13,800 bases of DNA from JBBQUN01 sp038212405 (GCA_038212405.1 JBBQUN010000114.1:1-13800), one strand, 5' to 3'; numbered from the stretch's first letter, positions 6,671-13,418 are shown. Translations and numbers: made by a program. Notes: a model not told the origin generated them from the letters alone.

Positions 6671-7921
6671 CTACTTCGGTTCGATGACCTCGAGCCCGCA
6701 GAAGGGGCGCAGCACCTCGGGGATGGCGATTGTCCCGTCAGCTTGCTGATGATTCTCGAAGATCATGAGCATCGTGCGACCGATCGCGCAGGCCGTGCCG
6801 TTGAGGGTGTGAGCGAACTCGGTTCCCCGGTCGGTCTTGATGCGGGTTCCCATGCGTCGAGCGGAGTAGTCGGTGTAGTTCGAGCACGAGGTCACCTCTC
6901 GATAGCTCTGCTCGGATGGGAGCCAGGCCTCGATGTCGTACTTCTTGGCCGCTGCGGCGCCCAGGTCGCCGCTGGCGACGGTGATCACCCGATGCGGGAT
7001 CTCGAGCTCGGTGAAGATTTCTTGTTCGGTCGCCCGCAAGTACTCCAGCTCATCCCACGAGGTTGCAGGGTCGGCGTAGATGAACATTTCGATCTTGTCG
7101 AACTGGTGCACCCGGAACAGGCCCTGGGTGTCCTTGCCGTAGGTCCCTGCTTCGCGCCGGAAACACGACGAATAGCCGACGTACCGCTTCGGCAGATCGC
7201 CCTCTTCGAGCCGTTCCCCTCGATGGAGCCCGGCGAGACCGACCTCCGCTGTGCCAACGAGAAAGAGCTCGTCTTTTTCGAGTTCGTAGACCTGGTTGCG
7301 ATCCGTCGGGAAGAACCCGGCGTCGATCATCATCTCTTCGCGAACGAGCACCGGCGGGATGACCGGAACGAAGGCCTTCCTGACCAGCTTGTTCAGTACG
7401 AACTGCACGAGACCGAATTGGAGGAGAACGGCATCGCCCATGACGTAGGCGAAGCGGCTGCCCGACATGCGAACTGCCCGTTCGGTATCGACCAGCCCGA
7501 GCCGTTCACCGATTTCGCCGTGCGATTCGGCCGGCGGCGGCGTCTCGATACCAAAGGTGGCCTCGACCCGAAAGTCGTCTTCGCCCCCGTCTGGCACGGT
7601 TTCATGGGCCGGATTGGGCACCGTGAGCGCCAAGTCCTTCACTGCCTGATCGGCCTCGGCCAGCCGGGCTTCGAGACCAGCGAGTTCAGACTTCAGGCCG
7701 GCAACGGCATCGATCTTGGCCTGGCGCTCTTCGGGCTTGGCCCGACCGATTTCTTTCGATGCGGCGTTCTGAGTGGCACGGAGCTCTTCGGTTGCTGTTC
7801 GTGCCGTGCGGGCCGTCTCGTCGGCGGCGACGAGGGCACTGATGGCCTCCTCCGTCGCTCCTTTGCGCAGTACGCCGGCTCGGTAGTCAGCGTCTTCTCT
7901 AAGTCGTCGGAGATCGATCAC
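6671..7921 (-). CDS. serS: Seryl-tRNA synthetase
   Basis: A 416-residue class II aminoacyl-tRNA synthetase that charges tRNA-Ser (and tRNA-Sec where present). The N-terminus starts MIDLRRLRED as in most bacterial SerRS and forms the long coiled-coil arm (about 30-100) that grips the tRNA variable arm. Motif 1 lies near 184-192 (FVPVIPPVL), the serine-site TAEV at 224-227, motif 2 at 250-281 (YSSCFRREAGTYGKDTQGLF) and motif 3 at 371-390 (NGTACAIGRTMLMIFENHQ). All class II motifs are intact. Residue 228 after TAEV is Gly where Pro is usual; the effect is unknown. The start is GTG 7921, with no Shine-Dalgarno but a TACTGT box 7 nt upstream, suggesting a leaderless mRNA. It lies between the acetylpolyamine amidohydrolase and acyl-CoA synthetase genes. 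Confidence 0.98.
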   Translation of the reverse strand: MIDLRRLREDADYRAGVLRKGATEEAISALVAADETARTARTATEELRATQNAASKEIGRAKPEERQAKIDAVAGLKSELAGLEARLAEADQAVKDLALTVPNPAHETVPDGGEDDFRVEATFGIETPPPAESHGEIGERLGLVDTERAVRMSGSRFAYVMGDAVLLQFGLVQFVLNKLVRKAFVPVIPPVLVREEMMIDAGFFPTDRNQVYELEKDELFLVGTAEVGLAGLHRGERLEEGDLPKRYVGYSSCFRREAGTYGKDTQGLFRVHQFDKIEMFIYADPATSWDELEYLRATEQEIFTELEIPHRVITVASGDLGAAAAKKYDIEAWLPSEQSYREVTSCSNYTDYSARRMGTRIKTDRGTEFAHTLNGTACAIGRTMLMIFENHQQADGTIAIPEVLRPFCGLEVIEPK

Positions 7922-7928
7922 GATCGCG

Positions 7929-7934
7929 ACAGTA
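7929..7934 (-). promoter_or_regulatory. Candidate -10 box of a leaderless serS transcript
   Basis: On the minus strand TACTGT (TAnnnT) is followed by exactly 7 nt and then the serS GTG, the spacing expected if transcription starts at the start codon. No Shine-Dalgarno lies in that gap. No -35 match is obvious. It would let serS be transcribed separately from the upstream genes. Confidence 0.45.
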
Positions 7935-7987
7935 CCGCCGACACCGATCGGTCCGGGCGATTTGCGGTGATGGGGTCAAGCCCTCAG

Positions 7988-8029
7988 GACCATTGCGCTC
8001 AAGACCATTGCGCTCAAGACCATTGCGCT
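7988..8029. repeat. Three tandem 15-bp units over the amidohydrolase stop codon
   Basis: GACCATTGCGCTCAA repeats at 7988-8002 and 8003-8017; a third copy (8018-8029) keeps the first 12 bases. On the minus strand the period is five codons, so the last codons and stop (A-Q-W-S-stop) are written three times in frame. The first stop, at 8014, ends the protein; the other two lie downstream as backup stops. Confidence 0.85.
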
Positions 8030-9054
8030 GCGTCATCGAAGCCACGCAACACGCCGACCACGTTGACGCCGAGTTCGTCTGTTGCATAGCCGCCCTCCAT
8101 CACGAACACCGTTGGCAAACCGAGGGTGGCGAGACGGGCTCCGATCATGGGGTAGTCGTCGATGTCGAGTTGGAAGTCACTGATCGGGTCGTCTTTGAAC
8201 GTATCGACCCCGAGCGAAACCACCAGCGCAGCGATGTCCGAGCCGACGAGGTCGGCTACCGCCGATTCGAACGCCGCCATCCACTCGCCAAGTTCGGTGC
8301 CTCGCGGCAAGGGGTAGTTGAAGTTTGCACCCGCCCCCTCACCCTCACCGGTCTCGTCGGCATGGCCAAGAAAGAACGGGAACTGCTGGCGCGGGTCGCA
8401 GTGGATCGAGGCGAAGACCACATCGGGCCGATCGTAGAAAATGTCTTGTGTCCCGTTGCCATGGTGATAATCGATGTCGAGGATTCCGACCTTTCCGGCA
8501 CCGAGTCGTCGGAGTCGCTGTGCTGCAGCGGCAGCGTTGTTCACATAGCAGTAGCCACCGAACTGGTCTCTCGTCGCGTGATGACCTGGTGGGCGACACA
8601 GCGCAAACGCCGATCGCTCCCCGTCGGCAACGCGCTGGGCCGCGGTTTGGGCGATGGCCGCTGACTCGAGGGCAACGGTCCAGGTGTGTTCACCGATCGA
8701 GCAGTCGAGGGCAAAGCTGTAGTAGCCAAGTTGACCTTCGACATGATCGGGAACGATCGACCGAGTCCGATGACCGGGAAAACAAAACCCCATGGCCGAC
8801 GATGCCGTGCGCCCGGCGGCAATCCATCGATCCCAGGCAGTGGCCATGAAGGCCAGGTAGTCATCGGCATGGATGATCGCCAGCTCGGCGATGTCGACCT
8901 CGTCCGGTTCGATGACCGGCCCCATCGCCGAAGCGTCGAGCGCTGCGACCACTCTGTCGGCTCGAACAGGCGACTCCCATGACGGAATCAGTTCACCGCC
9001 ATCGAGTTCAGCCACATGATGGGCTTCGTGCACGTCGGAGCGGACGATGAGCAC
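8014..9054 (-). CDS. Acetylpolyamine amidohydrolase (histone deacetylase fold)
   Basis: A 346-residue zinc-dependent deacetylase, closest in appearance to Mycoplana ramosa acetylpolyamine amidohydrolase, which removes acetyl groups from acetylputrescine, acetylspermidine and similar substrates in the cytoplasm. Every active-site residue I recall for that enzyme falls at the same number here: His158-His159 (RPPGHHA), zinc ligands Asp195, His197 (DIDYHHGNGTQD) and Asp284 (SLGVDTF), and Tyr323 (MEGGY). GGYCYVNNAA and the loop around 95-125 (PDHVEGQLGYY...HTW) also match this subgroup, whose loop and dimer form a narrow tunnel for slim polyamine tails. Start is GTG 9054, with weak SD; the N-terminus (MLIVRSDVHEAHH) aligns with the family. 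It begins 10 bp after a small membrane-protein gene. Acetoin-utilisation type deacetylase is the alternative, less likely. Confidence 0.92.
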   Translation of the reverse strand: MLIVRSDVHEAHHVAELDGGELIPSWESPVRADRVVAALDASAMGPVIEPDEVDIAELAIIHADDYLAFMATAWDRWIAAGRTASSAMGFCFPGHRTRSIVPDHVEGQLGYYSFALDCSIGEHTWTVALESAAIAQTAAQRVADGERSAFALCRPPGHHATRDQFGGYCYVNNAAAAAQRLRRLGAGKVGILDIDYHHGNGTQDIFYDRPDVVFASIHCDPRQQFPFFLGHADETGEGEGAGANFNYPLPRGTELGEWMAAFESAVADLVGSDIAALVVSLGVDTFKDDPISDFQLDIDDYPMIGARLATLGLPTVFVMEGGYATDELGVNVVGVLRGFDDAAQWS

Positions 9055-9064
9055 GGGGAGGTCG

Positions 9065-9229
9065 CTAACGGTTGGTTTCGATGAGTTCGGAACCCTCGTT
9101 GTCGGCCTCGGAACCGTTCTTCAACAACGTGCCGATGACGGCCGCAGGAAGCGCCATGGTCATCAAGAAGCCGACGGGAATCACGACGAGGAGAACGACA
9201 ACGATGATGATGAAACCGATCATGGCCAT
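9065..9229 (-). CDS. 54-residue single-span membrane protein
   Basis: A short frame between ridA and the acetylpolyamine amidohydrolase gene. It begins MAMIGFIIIVVVLLVVIP, has one long hydrophobic stretch (about 4-36) and ends in an acidic polar tail (NGSEADNEGSELIETNR). Start ATG 9229 (or Met3, 9223); the stop is 10 bp before the GTG of the amidohydrolase and 47 bp after ridA, so it sits in the operon. A strongly hydrophobic stretch followed by a hydrophilic tail is hard to get by chance in a GC-rich frame. No family recognised; a role with its neighbours is a guess. The SD is weak (GCGGCAG region). Confidence 0.6.
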   Translation of the reverse strand: MAMIGFIIIVVVLLVVIPVGFLMTMALPAAVIGTLLKNGSEADNEGSELIETNR

Positions 9230-9276
9230 CAGTCTGCCGCATCAGGGTCGCGTTCGGCGACTTCCCGGCCATCTGC

Positions 9277-9624
9277 TCAGTCGAGGTAGGCGAGCGCTTC
9301 GATCTCGATGAGGGCACCGAGCGGCAATTCTTTCACCGCAACGGCTGAGCGAGCCGGTCGATGGTCGCCGAACAGCTCGACGTACACCGAGTTCATCACG
9401 GCGTAGTCGGCCATCGAGGTCATGAACACCGTGGTCTTGACGACCTGGTCCATCCGACCGCCTCCTGATTCGAGAACCGCGGCGAGGTTGGCCATCGCCT
9501 GGCGCAGCTCTGCCTCGAGACCCCCAACAACAATGGCACCGTCGGCGATGCCGATCTGGCCGCTCGTGACGAGGAACGGTCCGGCAGCAACGACGGGGGT
9601 GTACGGGCCAACTGGTGTACTCAT
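9277..9624 (-). CDS. RidA/YjgF-family enamine/imine deaminase
   Basis: A 115-residue RidA-family protein. Family features: GPYTPVVAAGPFLVTSGQIG at the start, NLAAVLESGGG with DQVVKTTVFMTSM, then YVELFGDHRPARSAVAV with the conserved Arg of the ARS motif, and ALIEIEALA with the glutamate near the C-terminus. Proteins with this Arg/Glu pair usually hydrolyse reactive enamine/imine intermediates from pyridoxal-phosphate enzymes to ketoacid and ammonia. Whether it is archetypal RidA or one of the Rid1-7 side groups is not settled here. The ATG overlaps the stop of the upstream [2Fe-2S]/molybdenum-hydroxylase-like gene by ATGA, so the two are translated together. That pairing suggests an oxidative or catabolic step that releases reactive imines, but no substrate can be named. 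Confidence 0.92.
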   Translation of the reverse strand: MSTPVGPYTPVVAAGPFLVTSGQIGIADGAIVVGGLEAELRQAMANLAAVLESGGGRMDQVVKTTVFMTSMADYAVMNSVYVELFGDHRPARSAVAVKELPLGALIEIEALAYLD

Positions 9625-11246
9625 GGCGACATCATGCCATCAGTTCCGGTTGGCCACCTCGGAGCGAACCCATGGTGGGCCCACACCGCGCCGGCAACGG
9701 CGGCGAAGACGGCGTCAGATCCATTGACTGCAGGCTGGTCGTCCTCGACCAATTCGACTTCGACTCGGGGCATGTCGATCGCTCGGACGATCCCGAAACT
9801 TCGGATCGTCAGATCGTGGACCTCGCCCTGATCATCGACCGTCAGTGCCTCACTGGTCACCCATGAATAGGCCATGTGTGCCGCTCCGATGCAATAGGAC
9901 CGCAGCACCACGGCATCAAGTACCTCGCCACAACGGACCCCGATCGTGATGACACCATCGCTCACCGAGGCTTTCGCCGCAGAACCGTTCGGTGCGGTGA
10001 TCCATCCATTGACGCCGTTGACTGCCTGGCTGAGCACGAGGGCTTCCGCCCACCCCGCCGCACGGATCGCGCTGGAGCACGTCGGGCCATCGAGGTCGAC
10101 CAGTTCGACGGTGAGATCTGGAGCCACGGCGGCGATCGCTGCTTCGACCCCCGGGGCGTCGGCGATCACGATCGTGCCGGTGCCATCGGCCCGAATTCCT
10201 GCTGCCACGGGAGGACGCTTCGGGCCCCAGCGGACCACGTCTTCGCGACTGAACAGCGCAAGGACGGGGCGTTCATGCTGGTCAGCCAACATTCGAGCTG
10301 CCCTACCAACGATCGAATCGACCTTGCCGCCGAAGGCACCGCCGTTGGCAAGCGGCGACGCAGGCTCGCCGCCTGGCTCGCACCATGCCGCGTCGGTCTC
10401 GAGGTAGCCAGGCTCGACCCAGGTGGTTTGCAGCGTGAATGCCCATGGGCGTCCCCCGTCATCGGGAAGCTCGATCGGCCAGCGGTGCTCTGCCGTCGTC
10501 CGCCGCCCCTGCACTTTGCCGGCAGCGGCCCTCGCCGCTTGCAGTGATGTACCCAGGGACCATTCGCCGGTACCGTTCGGCACGGCGATGAGCGCACCAT
10601 CGGGAGCGGTATCGGCAGCGAAACCCCCTGCGCCCAGCGCAACCTCAGGTGACACCAACTGGGGGGCACCACCTTCGAGTGTGCCCCGCCGAGAGGCAGC
10701 GTCGAGATCGCGAGACTCTGACCGCGTACCGTCGTGGGCCCATGCGTCCTTGATGGTCTGCCACCCCGTACAACGGCAAAGATGCGCAAGCAACGCTTGG
10801 TCGACCGGCGCAGTGTCGTTGCGAGCTACGTCGTCGTTGCGAGCTACGTCGTCGTTGCGAGCGATGTCGTTGCGAGCGACGCCCTTTCGCTCGAGTGCCT
10901 CGAGGCGCATCACGATCCCGGGAGTGCAGAAGCCACATTGACTTCCGCCCGTCTCACAGAACCTCGTTCCCCAACGCTCGGCTCGCTCAGGTTCCAAGCC
11001 CTCGACCGTTGTCACCGAACGGCCGGCAACTCGACGAGCCGGCGTCACGCAGGCAACTCGTGGCTCGCCGTCGACGAGCACCGTGCAGCATCCGCACTGT
11101 CCTTGCGGGCTACAGCCATCCTTCACGCTGCGCACGCGCAGCTCGCCGCGAAGCACGCCGAGGAGGGTGTCGCCGACATCGGCGACCTGTACCGGCTGGC
11201 CATTCAGCTCGAAGACGAGGTTCTTCGGCCGCGGTTCGTCGTTCAT
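9621..11246 (-). CDS. Compact [2Fe-2S]/molybdenum-hydroxylase-like fusion protein
   Basis: A 541-residue protein of the xanthine dehydrogenase/CO dehydrogenase superfamily. Residues 1-70 are a plant-type ferredoxin domain (cluster ligands C45, C51, C54, C66 in GCSPQGQCGCCTVLVDG...C); 95-165 is the second [2Fe-2S] domain (C104, C107, C157, C159: QCGFCTPG ... LCRCTGW). About 265-541 resembles the molybdenum subunit: LANGGAFGGKVDSIVG, RPVLALFSRED, SSAIRAAGWAEA, then VRAIDMPRVEVELV near the end. This part is only about 375 residues against about 750 usually, and the GxGE-type catalytic glutamate is missing (PAVNGSDAVFAAV there instead). A 21-residue RND repeat sits in the inter-cluster linker (124-144). 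Electron transfer is credible; hydroxylase activity is doubtful. I recall similar uncharacterised actinobacterial proteins. Overlaps ridA by ATGA. Confidence 0.8.
   Translation of the reverse strand: MNDEPRPKNLVFELNGQPVQVADVGDTLLGVLRGELRVRSVKDGCSPQGQCGCCTVLVDGEPRVACVTPARRVAGRSVTTVEGLEPERAERWGTRFCETGGSQCGFCTPGIVMRLEALERKGVARNDIARNDDVARNDDVARNDTAPVDQALLAHLCRCTGWQTIKDAWAHDGTRSESRDLDAASRRGTLEGGAPQLVSPEVALGAGGFAADTAPDGALIAVPNGTGEWSLGTSLQAARAAAGKVQGRRTTAEHRWPIELPDDGGRPWAFTLQTTWVEPGYLETDAAWCEPGGEPASPLANGGAFGGKVDSIVGRAARMLADQHERPVLALFSREDVVRWGPKRPPVAAGIRADGTGTIVIADAPGVEAAIAAVAPDLTVELVDLDGPTCSSAIRAAGWAEALVLSQAVNGVNGWITAPNGSAAKASVSDGVITIGVRCGEVLDAVVLRSYCIGAAHMAYSWVTSEALTVDDQGEVHDLTIRSFGIVRAIDMPRVEVELVEDDQPAVNGSDAVFAAVAGAVWAHHGFAPRWPTGTDGMMSP
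10816..10881. repeat. In-frame 18/15-bp tandem repeat in the Fe-S protein gene
   Basis: Four units start TCGTTGCGAGC: two of 18 bp (10816-10833, 10834-10851) and two of 15 bp (10852-10866, 10867-10881). All lengths are multiples of three, giving ARND-IARNDDV type repeats in the linker between the two Fe-S cluster domains. The core GTCGTTGCGAGC resembles the end of the palindromic GTCATTGCGAGC repeats known from many bacteria. Confidence 0.85.
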
Positions 11247-11252
11247 GTCCGA

Positions 11253-11258
11253 AGGATA
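11253..11258 (-). promoter_or_regulatory. Candidate -10 box, leaderless start of the Fe-S fusion gene
   Basis: TATCCT on the minus strand stands 6 nt before the ATG at 11246, and no Shine-Dalgarno is seen. The box overlaps the ATG of the divergent lipoprotein gene, so transcription from here would start within the other gene's start region. No clear -35. Confidence 0.4.
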
Positions 11259-12211
11259 TGGTCAGCCACGTGCCTACCCGAGCCTCGCAAGCGCTGAGCC
11301 GTCGACGTGTTCTCAAAGTGGGAGCCCTCGGAGTCTTGAGTGCCGCGACTGGAATCGGTTTCGCCGGGTGCGGTTCATCGGCAATATCCGACACCACCGC
11401 CGGCCCCCAGCTGGTACCCCTCTTCAATCCGAACCGTGTCATTGCCGCCGGTATCCCGCAACGCCTTCCGTTCGGCCTGGTCGACAACGGCATCACCCTC
11501 ACCGGTGATGGCGCCCCGGTGCCGGCACGAATCCTGCGCGATGGACAAGTCATCGAGACCACTGAAGTGCTGGGCCGGGTCGTCTCCCACGACCACCCTG
11601 AGGGAACAGCCGAGCATCAGCACTCGGGACTCCTGCGCTACTACGCGCTGCGAACGACCCTGCCCTCACCCGGCATCTACGACGTCGAGTTCGACATCGC
11701 CGGCGTCAGCGCCACGGCACCAGTGCAAGCGTTCGATCCGAACGAGATCGAGGTTCTTCTTCCCGGCGCCGACTTCCCGTCGCTACTCACGCCGACCATC
11801 CTCGATCCAGCCGGAGTCGACGCACTGTGCACGCAGCCCGATGGGCCGTGTCCCTTCCATGAGCACACCGTTGCCGAACTGATCGACGCCGGTCGGCCAA
11901 TGGCCGTGCTGGTCGCGGCCCCAGCCTTTTGTGCCACCGCTTACTGTGGACCCGTGCTCAGCACGCTGATCGAAGGAGCACCTGGCGCCCCCGACGTGGC
12001 CATGGTCCACCTCGAGTTCTACGCCAACGTCAAAGCAGTCAATGGCGATTTGGCGAGCGCGGATCTGCTCCTGGCTCCGTCGATGGCAGCGCTTGGACTC
12101 AGCTATGAGCCAGTGCTGTTCTTGGTCGACAGCGGCGGCGTGCTCGTCGACAGAATCGACAATGTGTTCGATCTCAGCGAACTCGAACCCGCGCTAGCGG
12201 CATTGCGATAG
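11258..12211 (+). CDS. Tat-exported lipoprotein with thioredoxin-like domain
   Basis: A 317-residue secreted protein. A twin-arginine signal SRRRVLK (14-20) is followed by a hydrophobic stretch and a lipobox FAGC (Cys38), so the mature protein is probably lipid-anchored outside the membrane. Residues about 55-160 form a beta-rich domain. From about 160 the pattern is thioredoxin-like: paired Cys191/Cys198 with PCPFHEH, then APAFCATAYCGPVL with Cys225/Cys230 (CxxxxC), then LSYEPVLFLVDSGGVLVDRI as the closing strands. The CxxxxC-GPV form is common in actinobacterial thioredoxin-like lipoproteins and may make or break disulfides or bind a metal such as copper. ATG 11258 has GAAGGA just upstream; GTG 11270 is an alternative. 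The longer open frame back to 10895 lies over the divergent gene and is not coding. Only 11 bp separates the divergent start codons. Confidence 0.85.
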   Translation: MVSHVPTRASQALSRRRVLKVGALGVLSAATGIGFAGCGSSAISDTTAGPQLVPLFNPNRVIAAGIPQRLPFGLVDNGITLTGDGAPVPARILRDGQVIETTEVLGRVVSHDHPEGTAEHQHSGLLRYYALRTTLPSPGIYDVEFDIAGVSATAPVQAFDPNEIEVLLPGADFPSLLTPTILDPAGVDALCTQPDGPCPFHEHTVAELIDAGRPMAVLVAAPAFCATAYCGPVLSTLIEGAPGAPDVAMVHLEFYANVKAVNGDLASADLLLAPSMAALGLSYEPVLFLVDSGGVLVDRIDNVFDLSELEPALAALR

Positions 12212-12252
12212 CGGCAGGAGCCCTGGCGTCAGTAGCGCTGCGCTTGAGCGAG

Positions 12253-12274
12253 CAGTCCCTCAGCTGAAGGACTG
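12253..12274. terminator. Hairpin spanning the Fe-S carrier stop codon
   Basis: CAGTCC (12253-12258) pairs with GGACTG (12269-12274), and inside lies the palindrome TCAGCTGA (12260-12267), giving a near-continuous stem. It covers the stop of the A-type Fe-S carrier and lies 42 bp after the stop of the convergent lipoprotein gene. No T-tract. Possible shared terminator; overlap with coding sequence lowers confidence. Confidence 0.4.
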
Positions 12275-12583
12275 GCCGCAGCCACAGGTACGCTGCGCGT
12301 TGGGGTTGTCGATCGAGAAGCCAGCCTGTTGGAGACCGTCTTTGTAGTCGAGGGTCGCGCCGCTGAGCAGCTGAGCGCTGGTGGGATCCACGATCACTCG
12401 CACCCCTTCGCCAAAGGTCGAGGTGACGTCGTCGGCATCAGCGTCTGCGTCGAAGAACATCTCATAGCTGAAGCCGGAGCAGCCGCCGGGACGGACCGCA
12501 ACACGAAGCGCAAGGGCTTCGTCGCCTTCTTCATCGAGAAGGGTCTTCAGCTTGCCTACGGCGTTTTCAGTAACAGTGATCAT
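12260..12583 (-). CDS. erpA: A-type iron-sulfur carrier protein (ErpA/IscA family)
   Basis: A 107-residue A-type carrier that receives Fe-S clusters and hands them to target proteins. The three cluster-binding cysteines are present: Cys35 in RPGGCSGFSYEM and Cys100/Cys102 in the C-terminal TCGCGQSF. The opening MITVTENAVGKLKTLL and the middle VIVDPTSAQLLSGATLDYKDGLQQAGFSIDNPNA are typical. Length fits the family (about 105-120). The ATG at 12583 has GGAGG about 7 nt upstream. It is transcribed alone, 89 bp after the channel-like gene on the same strand and convergent with the lipoprotein. It could serve any Fe-S enzyme, including the two-cluster protein nearby. ErpA versus IscA or SufA cannot be separated with certainty from the sequence. 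Confidence 0.95.
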   Translation of the reverse strand: MITVTENAVGKLKTLLDEEGDEALALRVAVRPGGCSGFSYEMFFDADADADDVTSTFGEGVRVIVDPTSAQLLSGATLDYKDGLQQAGFSIDNPNAQRTCGCGQSFS

Positions 12584-12652
12584 GCCAAGTCCTCCATGGA
12601 GACAGTGATTGAGAGGCTAGTGCTGACATGCGGTGACATGCACACCGGTCGA

Positions 12653-12669
12653 GAACCGTTGGACGGTTC
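12653..12669 (-). terminator. Short hairpin after the channel-like gene
   Basis: GAACCGT (12653-12659) pairs perfectly with ACGGTTC (12663-12669) over a 3-nt loop. It begins 3 bp past the stop of the MscS-like gene (minus). No U-tract, but the position suits a terminator before the separately transcribed Fe-S carrier gene. Confidence 0.5.
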
Positions 12670-12672
12670 AGC

Positions 12673-13418
12673 TCACGCCGGCGTCGGCTCCGGCGGCGGA
12701 GTCATCCGTTCGATCACGAGACGCTCACCAGCAATGGTGGACGATGGTATGAGCACTCGCTCACCGAGCGATGTCTCGATTTCGACGGCAGTGGGGTGGA
12801 GCCCCACGATGGTGCCTGCAAGGTCGCCCGTTTGGATTCGGTCGCCGATCGACACCATGCGACGCAGGGTGCGGGTGGCCGCTACCTCTCCAGCGATTTC
12901 TCGCCCGCCGAGCCCGACCAACAGCGTGAAGCTCGCTGCCAGCCCGAAGAAGATGGCGGCAACACCGAGGTTGACGACTGTCGTGTCGATTCCCAGTTGG
13001 GCGACAGCCAACAGCACGGCCATACCGACGATCGTTCCCCGTACCGCAAGCGAAACCTGTCGTTGCACTGACGCCGAGGCCCGAGCAGCGCCGGACCGAT
13101 GGCCGTCAACGCAAATGCGTTGACCACGTTGGCCATGATCACGATGATGGCAGCCGACAGAACCCGCGGCAGGAACGCAATGAGGTCCCTGGGCATTTGG
13201 TCCAGCGCATCGGGGCTGATGACCCCAAGAGCACCGATGAGACCAGCGATCACCCAGGCCCACAACACCAGACTCGACAACGGTGAGGCCGCTTCCTTGA
13301 GTGCAGGCGGACGGGTCTCTTTTGCCAATGCTCGGTAGACGAGGCGCGAGGCAACCAGCCCCGCAAGAATCCCGCCGATCAGGGACCCTGCAACAACAAT
13401 CCAGTCAGCGCCGCTCAT
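12673..13418 (-). pseudogene. MscS-like membrane protein gene with one frameshift
   Basis: Two overlapping frames make one protein. The first (from ATG 13418) gives MSGADWIVVAGSLIGGILAG, two more hydrophobic spans and NVVNAFALTAIGPALLG, then turns to nonsense near 13085. From about 13085 to the stop at 12673 the next frame carries ASASVQRQVSLAVRGTIVG, two further hydrophobic spans, GDRIQTGDLAGTIVGLHPTAVEIET and RVLIPSSTIAG, the beta-domain pattern of MscS-type channels. Total length is 746 bp, one short of a multiple of three; adding one G in the CTGCTC region (13084-13089) restores P-A-L-A-R-A-S and a product of about 248 residues. Start is strong: GAGGAGG, and the ATG overlaps the preceding gene's TGA (ATGA). 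Since both halves look unworn, a sequencing error or very recent mutation is likely; programmed frameshifting is less so. Role: small mechanosensitive-channel-like/TM-helix protein. Confidence 0.8.

Noticed and set aside
8014..8031. Stop-codon readthrough or selenocysteine at the amidohydrolase end
   Set aside because: The extra codons only repeat A-Q-W-S-stop and add no domain; the protein is already full length.
6572..8089. 505-codon plus-strand open frame
   Set aside because: Lies opposite serS, whose class II synthetase motifs are all intact; a typical GC-rich shadow frame.
10816..10881. CRISPR array
   Set aside because: Units are 15-18 bp, directly adjacent with no spacers, and in frame inside a coding region.
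10895..11257. N-terminal extension of the lipoprotein frame
   Set aside because: It overlaps the conserved Fe-S domain coding region on the other strand, and would bury the Tat signal at residue 135.
12329..13123. 264-codon plus-strand open frame
   Set aside because: Antisense to the Fe-S carrier and channel-like genes, with low-complexity Ser/Arg/Thr composition.
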